A DNA stretch of 10,041 bases, from the NCBI GenBank assembly GCA_046543225.1, contig JBKGZW010000111.1, forward strand, positions 1 through 10,041, in the 5' to 3' direction. Below, in pieces: positions 1 to 5,342 of this stretch; position 1 is the first letter of the stretch, and each line of letters starts with the position of its first letter. The notes under the pieces were generated by a model. That model was not told where the DNA came from, did not search any database, and saw only the letters and a list, made by a program, of their open reading frames with translations. This DNA is from SKKL01 sp046543225. Its GTDB lineage: Bacteria; Actinomycetota; Acidimicrobiia; Acidimicrobiales; SKKL01. The position numbers and the translations under genes are program-made.

Positions 1-64
1 CGAGGAGCTCGATCCGCTCGAGACCGGGACCGCCGAGCTCTACGACTGGCAGGAGGACGAATGA
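1..64 (+). CDS. C-terminal end of an unidentified protein upstream of trpB (partial)
   Basis: Only the last 20 residues and the TGA stop (62-64) of this gene are inside the window. The frame beginning at base 2 has G or C at 18 of 20 third positions, while the two other frames have poor third-position bias, so this is the coding frame. The tail is acidic (it ends DWQEDE). The stop overlaps the trpB start as ATGA, so the two genes are translationally coupled and probably belong to one trp transcript. In other actinobacteria trpC or a small trp-region membrane protein often precedes trpB. The tail does not resemble a TrpC C-terminus that I recognise, so I leave it unnamed. Confidence 0.6.
   Translation, partial: EELDPLETGTAELYDWQEDE
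51..56 (+). promoter_or_regulatory. Shine-Dalgarno site of trpB
   Basis: AGGAGG lies 4 bases before the ATG at 61, inside the end of the preceding gene. It supports the ATG at 61 over the in-frame ATG at 94. Confidence 0.7.
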
Positions 65-1242
65 CCGACCAGACCAGCGACGGTGCGTCGCTGATGGGCA
101 CGCCGGGACCCGACGGTCGCTTCGGCGACTTCGGCGGTCGCTTCGTCCCCGAGACGATCGTGCCCGCGTGCGAGGAGCTGGCCGCGGGCTTCGCCGACGC
201 CTGGGCCGACCCTGACTTCCGGGCCGAGCTCGACGGCCTCCTCGCCGACTACGCGGGGCGCCCGTCGCCGCTCACCGAGTGCCACCGCCTGTCCGACGAG
301 CTCGGCCTGCGGCTGATCCTCAAGCGAGAGGACCTCAACCACACCGGCTCCCACAAGATCAACAACGTGCTGGGCCAGGCCCTGCTGGCCAGGCGGATGG
401 GCAAGCGCCGGCTCCTCGCCGAGACCGGCGCCGGACAGCACGGGGTCGCCACCGCCACCGCGGCCGCGCTGTTCGGCATGGAGTGCACCGTCTACATGGG
501 CGAGGTCGACATGGTCCGCCAGCAGCTCAACGTGTTCCGCATGGAGCTGCTCGGTGCCGAGGTGCGGCCCGCGTCGTCGGGGAGCCGCACCCTCAAGGAC
601 GCGGTGAACGAGGCGCTGCGGGACTGGGTCGCCACCGTCGAGGAGAGCCACTACTGCCTGGGGTCGGCCATGGGCCCGCACCCCTATCCGTGGATCGTGC
701 GCGAGCTGCAGCGGGTCATCGGCACCGAGGCCCGCGAGCAGTGCCAGCGCCTGCTCGGCGGCCACCCCGACGTCGTGACCGCGTGCGTCGGTGGCGGGTC
801 CAACGCCATCGGCATCTTCTCGGGCTTCGTCGACACCGATGCCGATCTGGTGGGGGTCGAGCCCGCCGGAGGAGCAGCGGTCGGTCGGGCCGTCCCCGGC
901 GTGGTCCACGGATCGAAGTCGTACCTGCTCCAGGACGAGTGGGGCCAGGTCACCGAGGCCGAGTCGATCTCGGCCGGTCTCGACTACCCCGGGGTCGGAC
1001 CCGAACACGCTCACCTCGCCGACATCGGCCGTGCCCGCTACGAGCAGGTCACCGATGCCGAGGTCATCGACGCCTTCCAGCTCCTGTCCCGCACCGAAGG
1101 CATCATCCCCGCCCTCGAACCGGCCCACGCCCTCGCCTGGGTGAGTCGGGCCAGAGCCGACATGGCCGGGCGAACGGTGCTGTTGAACCTGTCGGGGCGG
1201 GGTGACAAGGACGTGGGCCAGATGATGGAGATCCTCCGATGA
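61..1242 (+). CDS. trpB: Tryptophan synthase beta chain
   Basis: This is the pyridoxal-phosphate (PLP) subunit of tryptophan synthase, which condenses indole with L-serine in the last step of tryptophan synthesis and works as an alpha2-beta2 complex in the cytoplasm. It has 393 residues, normal for the family. Visible landmarks are the PLP lysine K99 in HTGSHKINN, the catalytic glutamate E121 in ETGAGQHG, the PLP-phosphate loop GGGSNAIG (244-251), the SAGLDYPGVGPEHA segment, EGIIPALE, and the C-terminal SGRGDKD (378-384), whose serine contacts the cofactor ring. The stretch between VGVEPAGG and VVHGSKSYLLQ is about 8 residues shorter than in enterobacterial or Bacillus TrpB as I recall them, and the usual HG-x-E-x-G-x-H-type loop is missing. 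The stop overlaps the trpA start (ATGA). Identification is secure. Confidence 0.98.
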   Translation: MTDQTSDGASLMGTPGPDGRFGDFGGRFVPETIVPACEELAAGFADAWADPDFRAELDGLLADYAGRPSPLTECHRLSDELGLRLILKREDLNHTGSHKINNVLGQALLARRMGKRRLLAETGAGQHGVATATAAALFGMECTVYMGEVDMVRQQLNVFRMELLGAEVRPASSGSRTLKDAVNEALRDWVATVEESHYCLGSAMGPHPYPWIVRELQRVIGTEAREQCQRLLGGHPDVVTACVGGGSNAIGIFSGFVDTDADLVGVEPAGGAAVGRAVPGVVHGSKSYLLQDEWGQVTEAESISAGLDYPGVGPEHAHLADIGRARYEQVTDAEVIDAFQLLSRTEGIIPALEPAHALAWVSRARADMAGRTVLLNLSGRGDKDVGQMMEILR

Positions 1243-2048
1243 ACACGGCCGACGCCCCGACCACCACCGGGATCGGCCCGCTCGAAGCCCACCTGCGGGC
1301 ACGACGTGATGCCGGGCACAAGCTCCTGTTGCCCTATGTCACCGGCGGCTATCCCCAAGACTGGCCCCGCATGGTCGAGGCCTTCGGACAGGCGGGGGCC
1401 GATGCCATCGAGGTGAGCATCCCCTTCTCCGACCCGATGATGGACGGTCCCACGATCCAGGAAGCGTCGAGCCTCGCCCTCGCGTCGGGGGTCACCCCGG
1501 CGAGCATCCTCGATGCCGTCGAGGGCATCGAGTCGGCCGTGCCACTCATCGCCATGACCTACTACAACGTGGCGTTCCACATGGGCCACCGTCGCTTCGC
1601 CCAGGACCTGGCCCGAGCCGGCATCGCCGGTGCGATCCTGCCCGACCTTCCCCTCGAAGAGGTCGGTCCGTGGGCGGAGTCCGCCGACCACGCGGGCGTC
1701 GAGACGGTCCTGCTGGCAGCGCCGACCGGTTCGGACGAGCGCCTGGTCCGGGTGTGCGAGCGGGCGCGGGGCTTCGTCTACGCGGTCGGTGTCGTCGGCA
1801 CCACCGGTGAGCGGGCCCAGCTGGCCGAGAGCGCGGTGGCGATTGCCCGCCGGCTCAAGGCGATCACCGACAAGCCGGTCATCGTCGGGCTGGGCATCTC
1901 CACGCCCGATCACGCGGCCGAGGTGGCCGAGGTGGCCGACGGGGTGGTCGTGGCATCGGCGATCATCCGCAAGCTCCTCGACGGCGAGGGCTTCGACGCC
2001 GCGGTCGAGTTCGTGGCCGCGCTGCGCGCCGGGCTCGACCGTGGCTGA
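1239..2048 (+). CDS. trpA: Tryptophan synthase alpha chain
   Basis: This subunit cleaves indole-3-glycerol phosphate to indole and glyceraldehyde-3-phosphate, and indole is channelled to TrpB. The protein has 269 residues, a normal length for this (beta/alpha)8 barrel. The two catalytic acids are present with the family spacing of 11: E58 and D69 in the segment EVSIPFSDPMMDGPTIQ. Phosphate-site segments are recognisable near GTTG, GLGIS and VASAI. Several positions differ from the usual consensus: S60 replaces the common Gly after E-x, YYNV stands where YYNP is usual, and VASAI where VGSAI is usual. The ATG at 1239 overlaps the trpB stop by 4 bases and is preceded by GGAG at 1227-1230 with 8 bases of spacing. 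The next gene begins before the trpA stop. Identification is secure; the substitutions look lineage-specific rather than inactivating. Confidence 0.97.
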   Translation: MNTADAPTTTGIGPLEAHLRARRDAGHKLLLPYVTGGYPQDWPRMVEAFGQAGADAIEVSIPFSDPMMDGPTIQEASSLALASGVTPASILDAVEGIESAVPLIAMTYYNVAFHMGHRRFAQDLARAGIAGAILPDLPLEEVGPWAESADHAGVETVLLAAPTGSDERLVRVCERARGFVYAVGVVGTTGERAQLAESAVAIARRLKAITDKPVIVGLGISTPDHAAEVAEVADGVVVASAIIRKLLDGEGFDAAVEFVAALRAGLDRG

Positions 2049-2406
2049 GGCGCCTCCCCCGAAGGACCCCGACTGCGAGCTGTGCGAGGCAGCCCGGTTC
2101 ACCCACTGGTATCACGAGGACGAGCGCTGCTGGGTGGCCGACTGCGAGGTCTGCTCGGTGCCGATGGTGGTCTGGCACCACCACGGCGCCGAACCACCGC
2201 CCGAGGACGTCGACGCCATGCTGGCGGTGCTGGGAGAGGTGGCAGCCGAACGGTTCGGGGCCGACAACTTCGAGATCGACCGCACGATGCGCCAGGTTCC
2301 CGACCACTTCCACGCCCACGCCCGCGATCCCCGGTGGTGGGCCGAGCGGATGAGTCGCCCCATGTCCCGCTACACCGGTGTCGGCGGCGAGCGGGTCACC
2401 CGCTGA
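2041..2406 (+). CDS. HIT-like protein with four N-terminal cysteines
   Basis: This is a 121-residue protein starting at GTG 2041, 8 bases inside trpA, with no clear Shine-Dalgarno, so translation is probably coupled to trpA. No other ATG or GTG start lies before residue 42. The C-terminal half contains DHFHAHARDP with H89, H91 and H93 spaced H-x-H-x-H, the histidine-triad signature of HIT nucleotide hydrolases and transferases, whose middle His is the nucleophile. The N-terminal half has two CxxC pairs (C12/C15 and C35/C38) plus C30 and a HHH run at 46-48. HIT proteins often carry a CxxC zinc site near the N-terminus, but a second CxxC where the central GHxLvxPxxH segment is usual is not what I expect. 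A nucleotide-processing role is inferred from the triad alone. A divergent zinc-binding protein that only resembles HIT is the alternative. Confidence 0.7.
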   Translation: MAEAPPPKDPDCELCEAARFTHWYHEDERCWVADCEVCSVPMVVWHHHGAEPPPEDVDAMLAVLGEVAAERFGADNFEIDRTMRQVPDHFHAHARDPRWWAERMSRPMSRYTGVGGERVTR

Positions 2407-2417
2407 CGGCAGCTCGG

Positions 2418-2423
2418 TAGCGT
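2418..2423 (+). promoter_or_regulatory. Candidate -10 element of a leaderless promoter for the globin gene
   Basis: TAGCGT is followed by exactly 7 bases and then the ATG at 2431, so transcription would begin at or next to the start codon. This is the TANNNT leaderless layout known from actinobacteria. No convincing -35 box is visible. Confidence 0.5.
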
Positions 2424-2430
2424 GGGGACC

Positions 2431-2850
2431 ATGAGCGAGCAGGATTCACCGGCGCCCGACGCCCAAGAGACCGTCTATGACCGAGTCGGCGGCGAGGCCT
2501 TCTTCGTCGAGCTGGTCGACCGCTTCTACACCGCGGTCGCCGACGATCCGGTCCTGCGCCCCGTCTACCCCGACGACCTGTCGGAGTCCCGCCGCACCCT
2601 GGCCGGATTCCTCGCCCAGTTCTGGGGAGGCCCACCCGCCTACAGCCAGGAGCGGGGGCACCCTCGCCTGCGGATGCGTCACGCTCCCTTCACCATCGGC
2701 CAAGCCGAGCGCGACCGGTGGCTGGCCCACATGAGCGACGCCGTGCGCGCCGCCGACCTGCCTGCCGACATCGAAGTCGCGATGCTCGAGTACTTCGAGA
2801 CGGCGTCCACCCACATGATCAACTCGCCGATGCGGTTCGCGCCCCGCTGA
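2431..2850 (+). CDS. glbO: Group II truncated haemoglobin (GlbO type)
   Basis: A 139-residue 2-on-2 haem globin; related actinobacterial proteins bind oxygen and are linked to respiration or to handling of NO and peroxide. The proximal haem-binding histidine is H84 in HPRLRMRHAPF, a segment almost identical to that of mycobacterial trHbO as I remember it. Other group II landmarks are Y33 (B10, in DRFYTAV), Y46 in VYPDDL (the CD1 tyrosine) and W97 in RDRWLAHM (the G8 tryptophan). The WGGPPAYS motif is also present. The N-terminus is roughly 10 residues longer than the mycobacterial protein. I chose ATG 2431 over the in-frame GTG at 2422 because the GTG lies partly within the likely -10 element. 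The gene stands between the trp unit and hupA and seems to be transcribed separately. Confidence 0.93.
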   Translation: MSEQDSPAPDAQETVYDRVGGEAFFVELVDRFYTAVADDPVLRPVYPDDLSESRRTLAGFLAQFWGGPPAYSQERGHPRLRMRHAPFTIGQAERDRWLAHMSDAVRAADLPADIEVAMLEYFETASTHMINSPMRFAPR

Positions 2851-2852
2851 GG

Positions 2853-2880
2853 ACCCCGAACCCCCTCGAACCCCCGAAAT
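2853..2880 (+). terminator. C-rich, G-poor tract with three tandem CGAA units; possible Rho-dependent terminator
   Basis: Directly after the globin stop there are three imperfect tandem units, each a run of 4-5 C followed by CGAA or TCGAA (2853-2860, 2861-2870, 2871-2878). The 28 bases hold 15 C and only 3 G, which stands out in DNA where C and G are otherwise balanced. C-rich, G-poor RNA is the classic loading site for Rho. No intrinsic hairpin with a T-run lies between the two genes. The terminator role is inference. Confidence 0.35.
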
Positions 2881-2884
2881 ACTT

Positions 2885-2907
2885 GACTCGGAGGCCGGAA
2901 TCGAGTC
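2885..2907 (+). repeat. Inverted repeat GACTCG/CGAGTC upstream of the HU gene
   Basis: The 6-base arms are GACTCG (2885-2890) and CGAGTC (2902-2907) with an 11-base spacer, about 63 bases before the HU start. The left arm overlaps TTGACT (2883-2888), which resembles a -35 box. It could be an operator or a weak hairpin. The next TA-containing hexamer, TAGGGG at 2911, is 22 bases away from TTGACT, too far for a standard promoter, so the promoter itself is unsettled. Confidence 0.3.
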
Positions 2908-2954
2908 GCGTAGGGGCCACCTGGCCCGGAACCATCCGACTCACCGGGCCCTCG

Positions 2955-2960
2955 AGGAGG
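2955..2960 (+). promoter_or_regulatory. Shine-Dalgarno site of the HU gene
   Basis: AGGAGG stands 9 bases before the ATG at 2970, in a locally A-rich leader (ACAAAACAC). It is one of the strongest ribosome-binding sites in the window and fits a highly expressed nucleoid protein. Confidence 0.75.
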
Positions 2961-2969
2961 ACAAAACAC

Positions 2970-3245
2970 ATGAACAAGTCCGAGCTGGTCGCCGCAGTTG
3001 CCGCCCGTACCGGTCAGACCCAGAACGATGTCGACGAAGCCGTCAAGGCGCTGTTCGAGGTCGTTGCAGAAGCAATCGGCAAGGGTGACAAGGTGACGAT
3101 CCCCGGCTGGATCTCCTTCGAGCAGACCGATCGCTCCGCCCGCACCGGTCGCAACCCCGCCACCGGCGAGACCATCCAGATCCCGGCGAGCAAGGCGGCG
3201 AAGGTCAGCGCTGGTTCCAAGCTCAAGGCTGCCGCCAAGGGCTGA
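2970..3245 (+). CDS. hupA: HU-family nucleoid DNA-binding protein (HupA type)
   Basis: A 91-residue histone-like protein that dimerises and bends DNA non-specifically, compacting the nucleoid. It begins MNKSELVAAVA, has the helical dimerisation half (residues 1-45), and then the beta-arm with the family signature around F50 to RTGRNPATGE (58-67), including the DNA-intercalating proline P63 preceded by R61-N62. It ends SAGSKLKAAAKG, very like the short Streptomyces HupA and without the long lysine/alanine-rich tail of mycobacterial HupB. The segment IPGWISFE carries a tryptophan where Phe is usual. The gene is monocistronic as far as can be seen: it has its own strong ribosome-binding site and is followed by a hairpin terminator. 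Confidence 0.95.
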   Translation: MNKSELVAAVAARTGQTQNDVDEAVKALFEVVAEAIGKGDKVTIPGWISFEQTDRSARTGRNPATGETIQIPASKAAKVSAGSKLKAAAKG

Positions 3246-3272
3246 GCTAGCCAGCACTCACGTTCTCGAGCG

Positions 3273-3300
3273 CTCGGGGCGGCCTACGGGTCGCCCCGAG
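3273..3300 (+). terminator. Hairpin terminator after the HU gene
   Basis: A perfect 9-base-pair stem, CTCGGGGCG (3273-3281) with CGCCCCGAG (3292-3300), has a 10-base loop and lies 27 bases after the HU stop. There is no T-run, as is common for hairpin terminators in GC-rich actinobacteria. It ends only 5 bases before the -10 element of the next gene, so it would insulate the peroxiredoxin unit from hupA transcription. Confidence 0.7.
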
Positions 3301-3305
3301 TCGCG

Positions 3306-3311
3306 TACAGT
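3306..3311 (+). promoter_or_regulatory. Candidate -10 element of a leaderless promoter for the peroxiredoxin unit
   Basis: TACAGT is followed by exactly 7 bases and then the ATG at 3319, the same spacing seen before the globin gene. No Shine-Dalgarno sequence is present in those 7 bases. No clear -35 box is visible, because the region 17 bases upstream is inside the terminator hairpin loop. Confidence 0.55.
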
Positions 3312-3318
3312 CCCTGCC

Positions 3319-3786
3319 ATGGCAGCTTCGACATCTCCCGCCGTGGGCGCCAAGGCGCCGGCGTTCACCCTCACCGACCAGCACGACGAGACGGTGAAGC
3401 TCAGCGGCTTCGCCGGTCGCAAGGTGCTGGTGTACTTCTATCCCAAGGCCGACACGCCCGGCTGCACCACCCAGGCGTGCGGATTGCGCGACATCGCCGA
3501 CGATGTGGGCGACACCGCGATCATCGGCATCAGCCCCGACGCCCCGGCGAAGCTGAAGAAGTTCGACGACAAGCACTCGCTCGGGTTCACCTTGCTGTCC
3601 GACCCCGACCACGAGGTGGCCGAGAAGTACGGCGTGTGGGGCGAGAAGTCGATGTATGGCAAGACCTACATGGGCATCATCCGCTCGGCGTTCCTCATCG
3701 ACGAGAAGGGCAAGATCGCCGAGGCGTGGCCCAAGATCAGCCCCAAGGACACCCCGACCAAGCTGCTCGCGGCGCTCGGCTCGTGA
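3319..3786 (+). CDS. bcp: Thioredoxin-dependent thiol peroxidase, PrxQ/BCP type
   Basis: A 155-residue atypical 2-Cys peroxiredoxin that reduces hydrogen peroxide and organic hydroperoxides with electrons from thioredoxin. The peroxidatic cysteine is C49 in PKADTPGCTTQAC, matching the family pattern P-x3-T-x2-C. The resolving cysteine C54 follows five residues later, the intramolecular PrxQ/BCP arrangement. R122 in GIIRSAFLID fits the conserved catalytic arginine. The length is typical and no signal peptide is seen, so it is cytoplasmic. It is the first gene of a four-gene run; its stop overlaps the GTG start of fabZ by 4 bases (GTGA). Peroxiredoxin followed by a fatty-acid dehydratase, a sigma factor and a DNA-repair protein suggests a stress-linked unit, but that link is inference. 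Confidence 0.96.
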   Translation: MAASTSPAVGAKAPAFTLTDQHDETVKLSGFAGRKVLVYFYPKADTPGCTTQACGLRDIADDVGDTAIIGISPDAPAKLKKFDDKHSLGFTLLSDPDHEVAEKYGVWGEKSMYGKTYMGIIRSAFLIDEKGKIAEAWPKISPKDTPTKLLAALGS

Positions 3787-4211
3787 GCTCGCTGGCGTCA
3801 CCCGCCGAGGTCATCCCGCACCGGCCGCCGTTCCTGTTCCTCGACGAGGTCACCGAGCTCGAGCCCGGATCCAGGGCCAGGGGACGGTGGACCCTCACCG
3901 GCGACGAGACGTTCTTCGCCGGCCACTTCCCGGGTCGCCCCACCCTGCCGGGGGTGATCATGGTGGAGGCCATCGCCCAGCTCGGGGCCTACGCGGTGCT
4001 CTCCGACGAGCGGTTCGCAGCCAAGCTGCCTCTCTTCGGGGGTGTCGACTCGGCCCGCTTCCGTCGTCAGGCCGTACCCGGCGACGTGCTCGACCTCACG
4101 ATCGAGCTCGGTCGCATGTCCAGCCGGGCGGGCAAGGGATCAGGACGCGTGGAGGTCGCGGGCGAGGTCGCCTGCCAGGCCGATCTGCTGTTCGTGCTGG
4201 TCGACGCCTGA
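3783..4211 (+). CDS. fabZ: 3-hydroxyacyl-ACP dehydratase FabZ
   Basis: This 142-residue hot-dog-fold enzyme removes water from 3-hydroxyacyl-ACP to give trans-2-enoyl-ACP in the type II fatty acid cycle. The landmarks are the opening IPHRPPFLFLDEV, then FFAGHFPGRPTLPGVIMVEAIAQ, which holds the catalytic H48 and E62. The start is GTG 3783, overlapping the bcp stop (GTGA). No ribosome-binding site is visible, so it probably relies on coupling. The next possible start (ATG 3960) lies after the catalytic histidine and is excluded. The length is slightly under the usual range of about 140-155. The other fatty-acid genes of the window are on the opposite strand 1.1 kb away, so this enzyme is under separate control from the rest of its pathway. 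Confidence 0.93.
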   Translation: MSSLASPAEVIPHRPPFLFLDEVTELEPGSRARGRWTLTGDETFFAGHFPGRPTLPGVIMVEAIAQLGAYAVLSDERFAAKLPLFGGVDSARFRRQAVPGDVLDLTIELGRMSSRAGKGSGRVEVAGEVACQADLLFVLVDA

Positions 4212-4242
4212 CGCGCCAGCGGTCACGGTCGTTGTCATCTCC

Positions 4243-4722
4243 GTGAGCCTTCCCCCGTTCCAGCACATCGTCGACGAGCTGGGCCCACCCCTGCGACGCC
4301 ACCTGGCGGCCATGGCGGGGGTGGGCGAGGCCGACGACCTGGCCCAGGACACCCTGATCGCCGCGCTGCGGGCCTACCCGGACCTTCCCTCGGATGCGAA
4401 CGTGAGGGCGTGGCTGTGGACGATCGCCCGCAACAAGGTCATCGACCGCTACCGGGCGAACGGCCGCAGGCCGTCCACGACTCCGCTGGACACGAGCGCC
4501 TCGCCGCCGGGCGCGGTCCGAACCGACCCGTCGCTCCCCGACGAGGCGCTGTGGGGAGCGGTCCGGGCGCTGCCGGAGGGTCAACGGTGGGCGGTGGTGC
4601 TCCGCTTCGTGGACGACCTGTCCTACGCCCGGATCGCCGAGCTGTGCGACTGCAGTCCCGGAGCGGCCCGACAGCGGGTCCACGAGGCGCTGCGTACCCT
4701 ACGACAGGAGGTCGACCGGTGA
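4243..4722 (+). CDS. ECF-type RNA polymerase sigma factor
   Basis: A 159-residue sigma-70-family protein with only regions 2 and 4, the extracytoplasmic-function layout. Region 2 covers about residues 15-75 (EADDLAQDTLIAALRAY, then AWLWTIARNKVIDRYRANGRR); the linker (76-100) is rich in Pro, Ser and Thr; region 4 covers about 103-155 with ALPEGQRWAVVLRFVDDLSYARIAELCDCS and a helix-turn-helix ending near residue 150. The GTG at 4243 is the only plausible start before region 2 in this frame. I see no Shine-Dalgarno site and no clear -10. It lies 31 bases after fabZ and overlaps the following alkyltransferase gene by 4 bases (GTGA). No anti-sigma gene of a recognisable type is adjacent. Its target promoters cannot be read from here. 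Confidence 0.9.
   Translation: MSLPPFQHIVDELGPPLRRHLAAMAGVGEADDLAQDTLIAALRAYPDLPSDANVRAWLWTIARNKVIDRYRANGRRPSTTPLDTSASPPGAVRTDPSLPDEALWGAVRALPEGQRWAVVLRFVDDLSYARIAELCDCSPGAARQRVHEALRTLRQEVDR
4706..4711 (+). promoter_or_regulatory. Shine-Dalgarno site of the alkyltransferase gene
   Basis: AGGAGG lies inside the end of the sigma-factor gene, 7 bases before the GTG at 4719. It decides this start and shows that the long N-terminal extension of the alkyltransferase is translated. Confidence 0.75.
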
Positions 4723-5336
4723 GCCACACCCACGAGGAGATCGGGGCCCGTCTACGAGCGGCGGCGGCCACCCTGGGCGGGGCCTTCGACCGGGCGGGGT
4801 TCGCGGCCCGTGCCGGCGACGAGGGCCTGGTCGATGTCGCCTGGTGCAGGGTCGACTCGCCCGTCGGGCCGCTGGTGGTGGCCGGGACCGAGGCCGGGCT
4901 GCTGGCGGTGTCCTTCGACGATCCCGATGCGGCGCTCGCACCGATCGCCGAGCACGTGTCGCCCCGCATCCTCGAGATGCCCGACCGTCTCGATCCGGTG
5001 CGCCGCCAGCTCGACGAGTACTTCGCCGGTGCGCGCCATCGCTTCGCGCTCGCGTTGGACCGGCGACTCTCCCGGGGCTTCCGGGCGACGGTGCTGCGAG
5101 CGCTCGAAGCGGTCGAGTACGGGCAGACCGTGAGCTATGCCGAGTTGGCCGCCAGGGCCGGGAACCCACAGGCGTTCCGGGCCGTCGGGTCGGCGATGGC
5201 CACCAACCCCATCCCGATCGTGGTCCCGTGCCACCGCGTGCTGCGCACCGGAGGTGGACTCGGTGGCTACGCGGGAGGCCTCGAGGTCAAGCGGTGGCTG
5301 CTCGACCTCGAGGGGGCGGCGACCCCGACCGGCTGA
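4719..5336 (+). CDS. ogt: O6-alkylguanine-DNA alkyltransferase (Ogt type) with N-terminal extension
   Basis: This suicide repair protein moves the alkyl group from O6-alkylguanine or O4-alkylthymine in DNA onto its own cysteine. The acceptor is C171 in IPIVVPCHRVLR, with the helix-turn-helix DNA-binding segment before it (VSYAELAARAGNPQAFRAVGSAMATNP, read in two parts around 138-165) and GGYAGGLEVKRWLL after it. The protein has 205 residues; the usual Ogt core would begin near residue 41 (VAWCRVDSPVGPL), leaving about 40 extra N-terminal residues that are alanine-rich and probably helical. There is no Ada-type four-Cys domain and no AlkA domain. It is translationally coupled to the preceding sigma gene with its own strong ribosome-binding site, so the two proteins are made together. 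The stop is 6 bases from the stop of the convergent fabF. Confidence 0.93.
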   Translation: MSHTHEEIGARLRAAAATLGGAFDRAGFAARAGDEGLVDVAWCRVDSPVGPLVVAGTEAGLLAVSFDDPDAALAPIAEHVSPRILEMPDRLDPVRRQLDEYFAGARHRFALALDRRLSRGFRATVLRALEAVEYGQTVSYAELAARAGNPQAFRAVGSAMATNPIPIVVPCHRVLRTGGGLGGYAGGLEVKRWLLDLEGAATPTG

Positions 5337-5342
5337 CCTGGT

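Noticed and set aside
1..60. N-terminal extension of trpB into the upstream frame
   Set aside because: The frame is open, but third positions there are A/T-rich, the residues are Arg-rich noise, and AGGAGG marks the ATG at 61.
1038..2102. Minus-strand open frame spanning the trpB-trpA junction
   Set aside because: It overlaps two secure plus-strand genes and its translation is low-complexity and Gly/Arg/Asp-rich.
2422..2424. In-frame GTG as a longer globin start
   Set aside because: It overlaps the likely -10 hexamer and has no ribosome-binding site; the ATG at 2431 fits the leaderless spacing and family length.
2883..2916. Standard promoter TTGACT ... TAGGGG for the HU gene
   Set aside because: The spacing is 22 bases and the -10 candidate lacks the final T, so I do not list it as a promoter.
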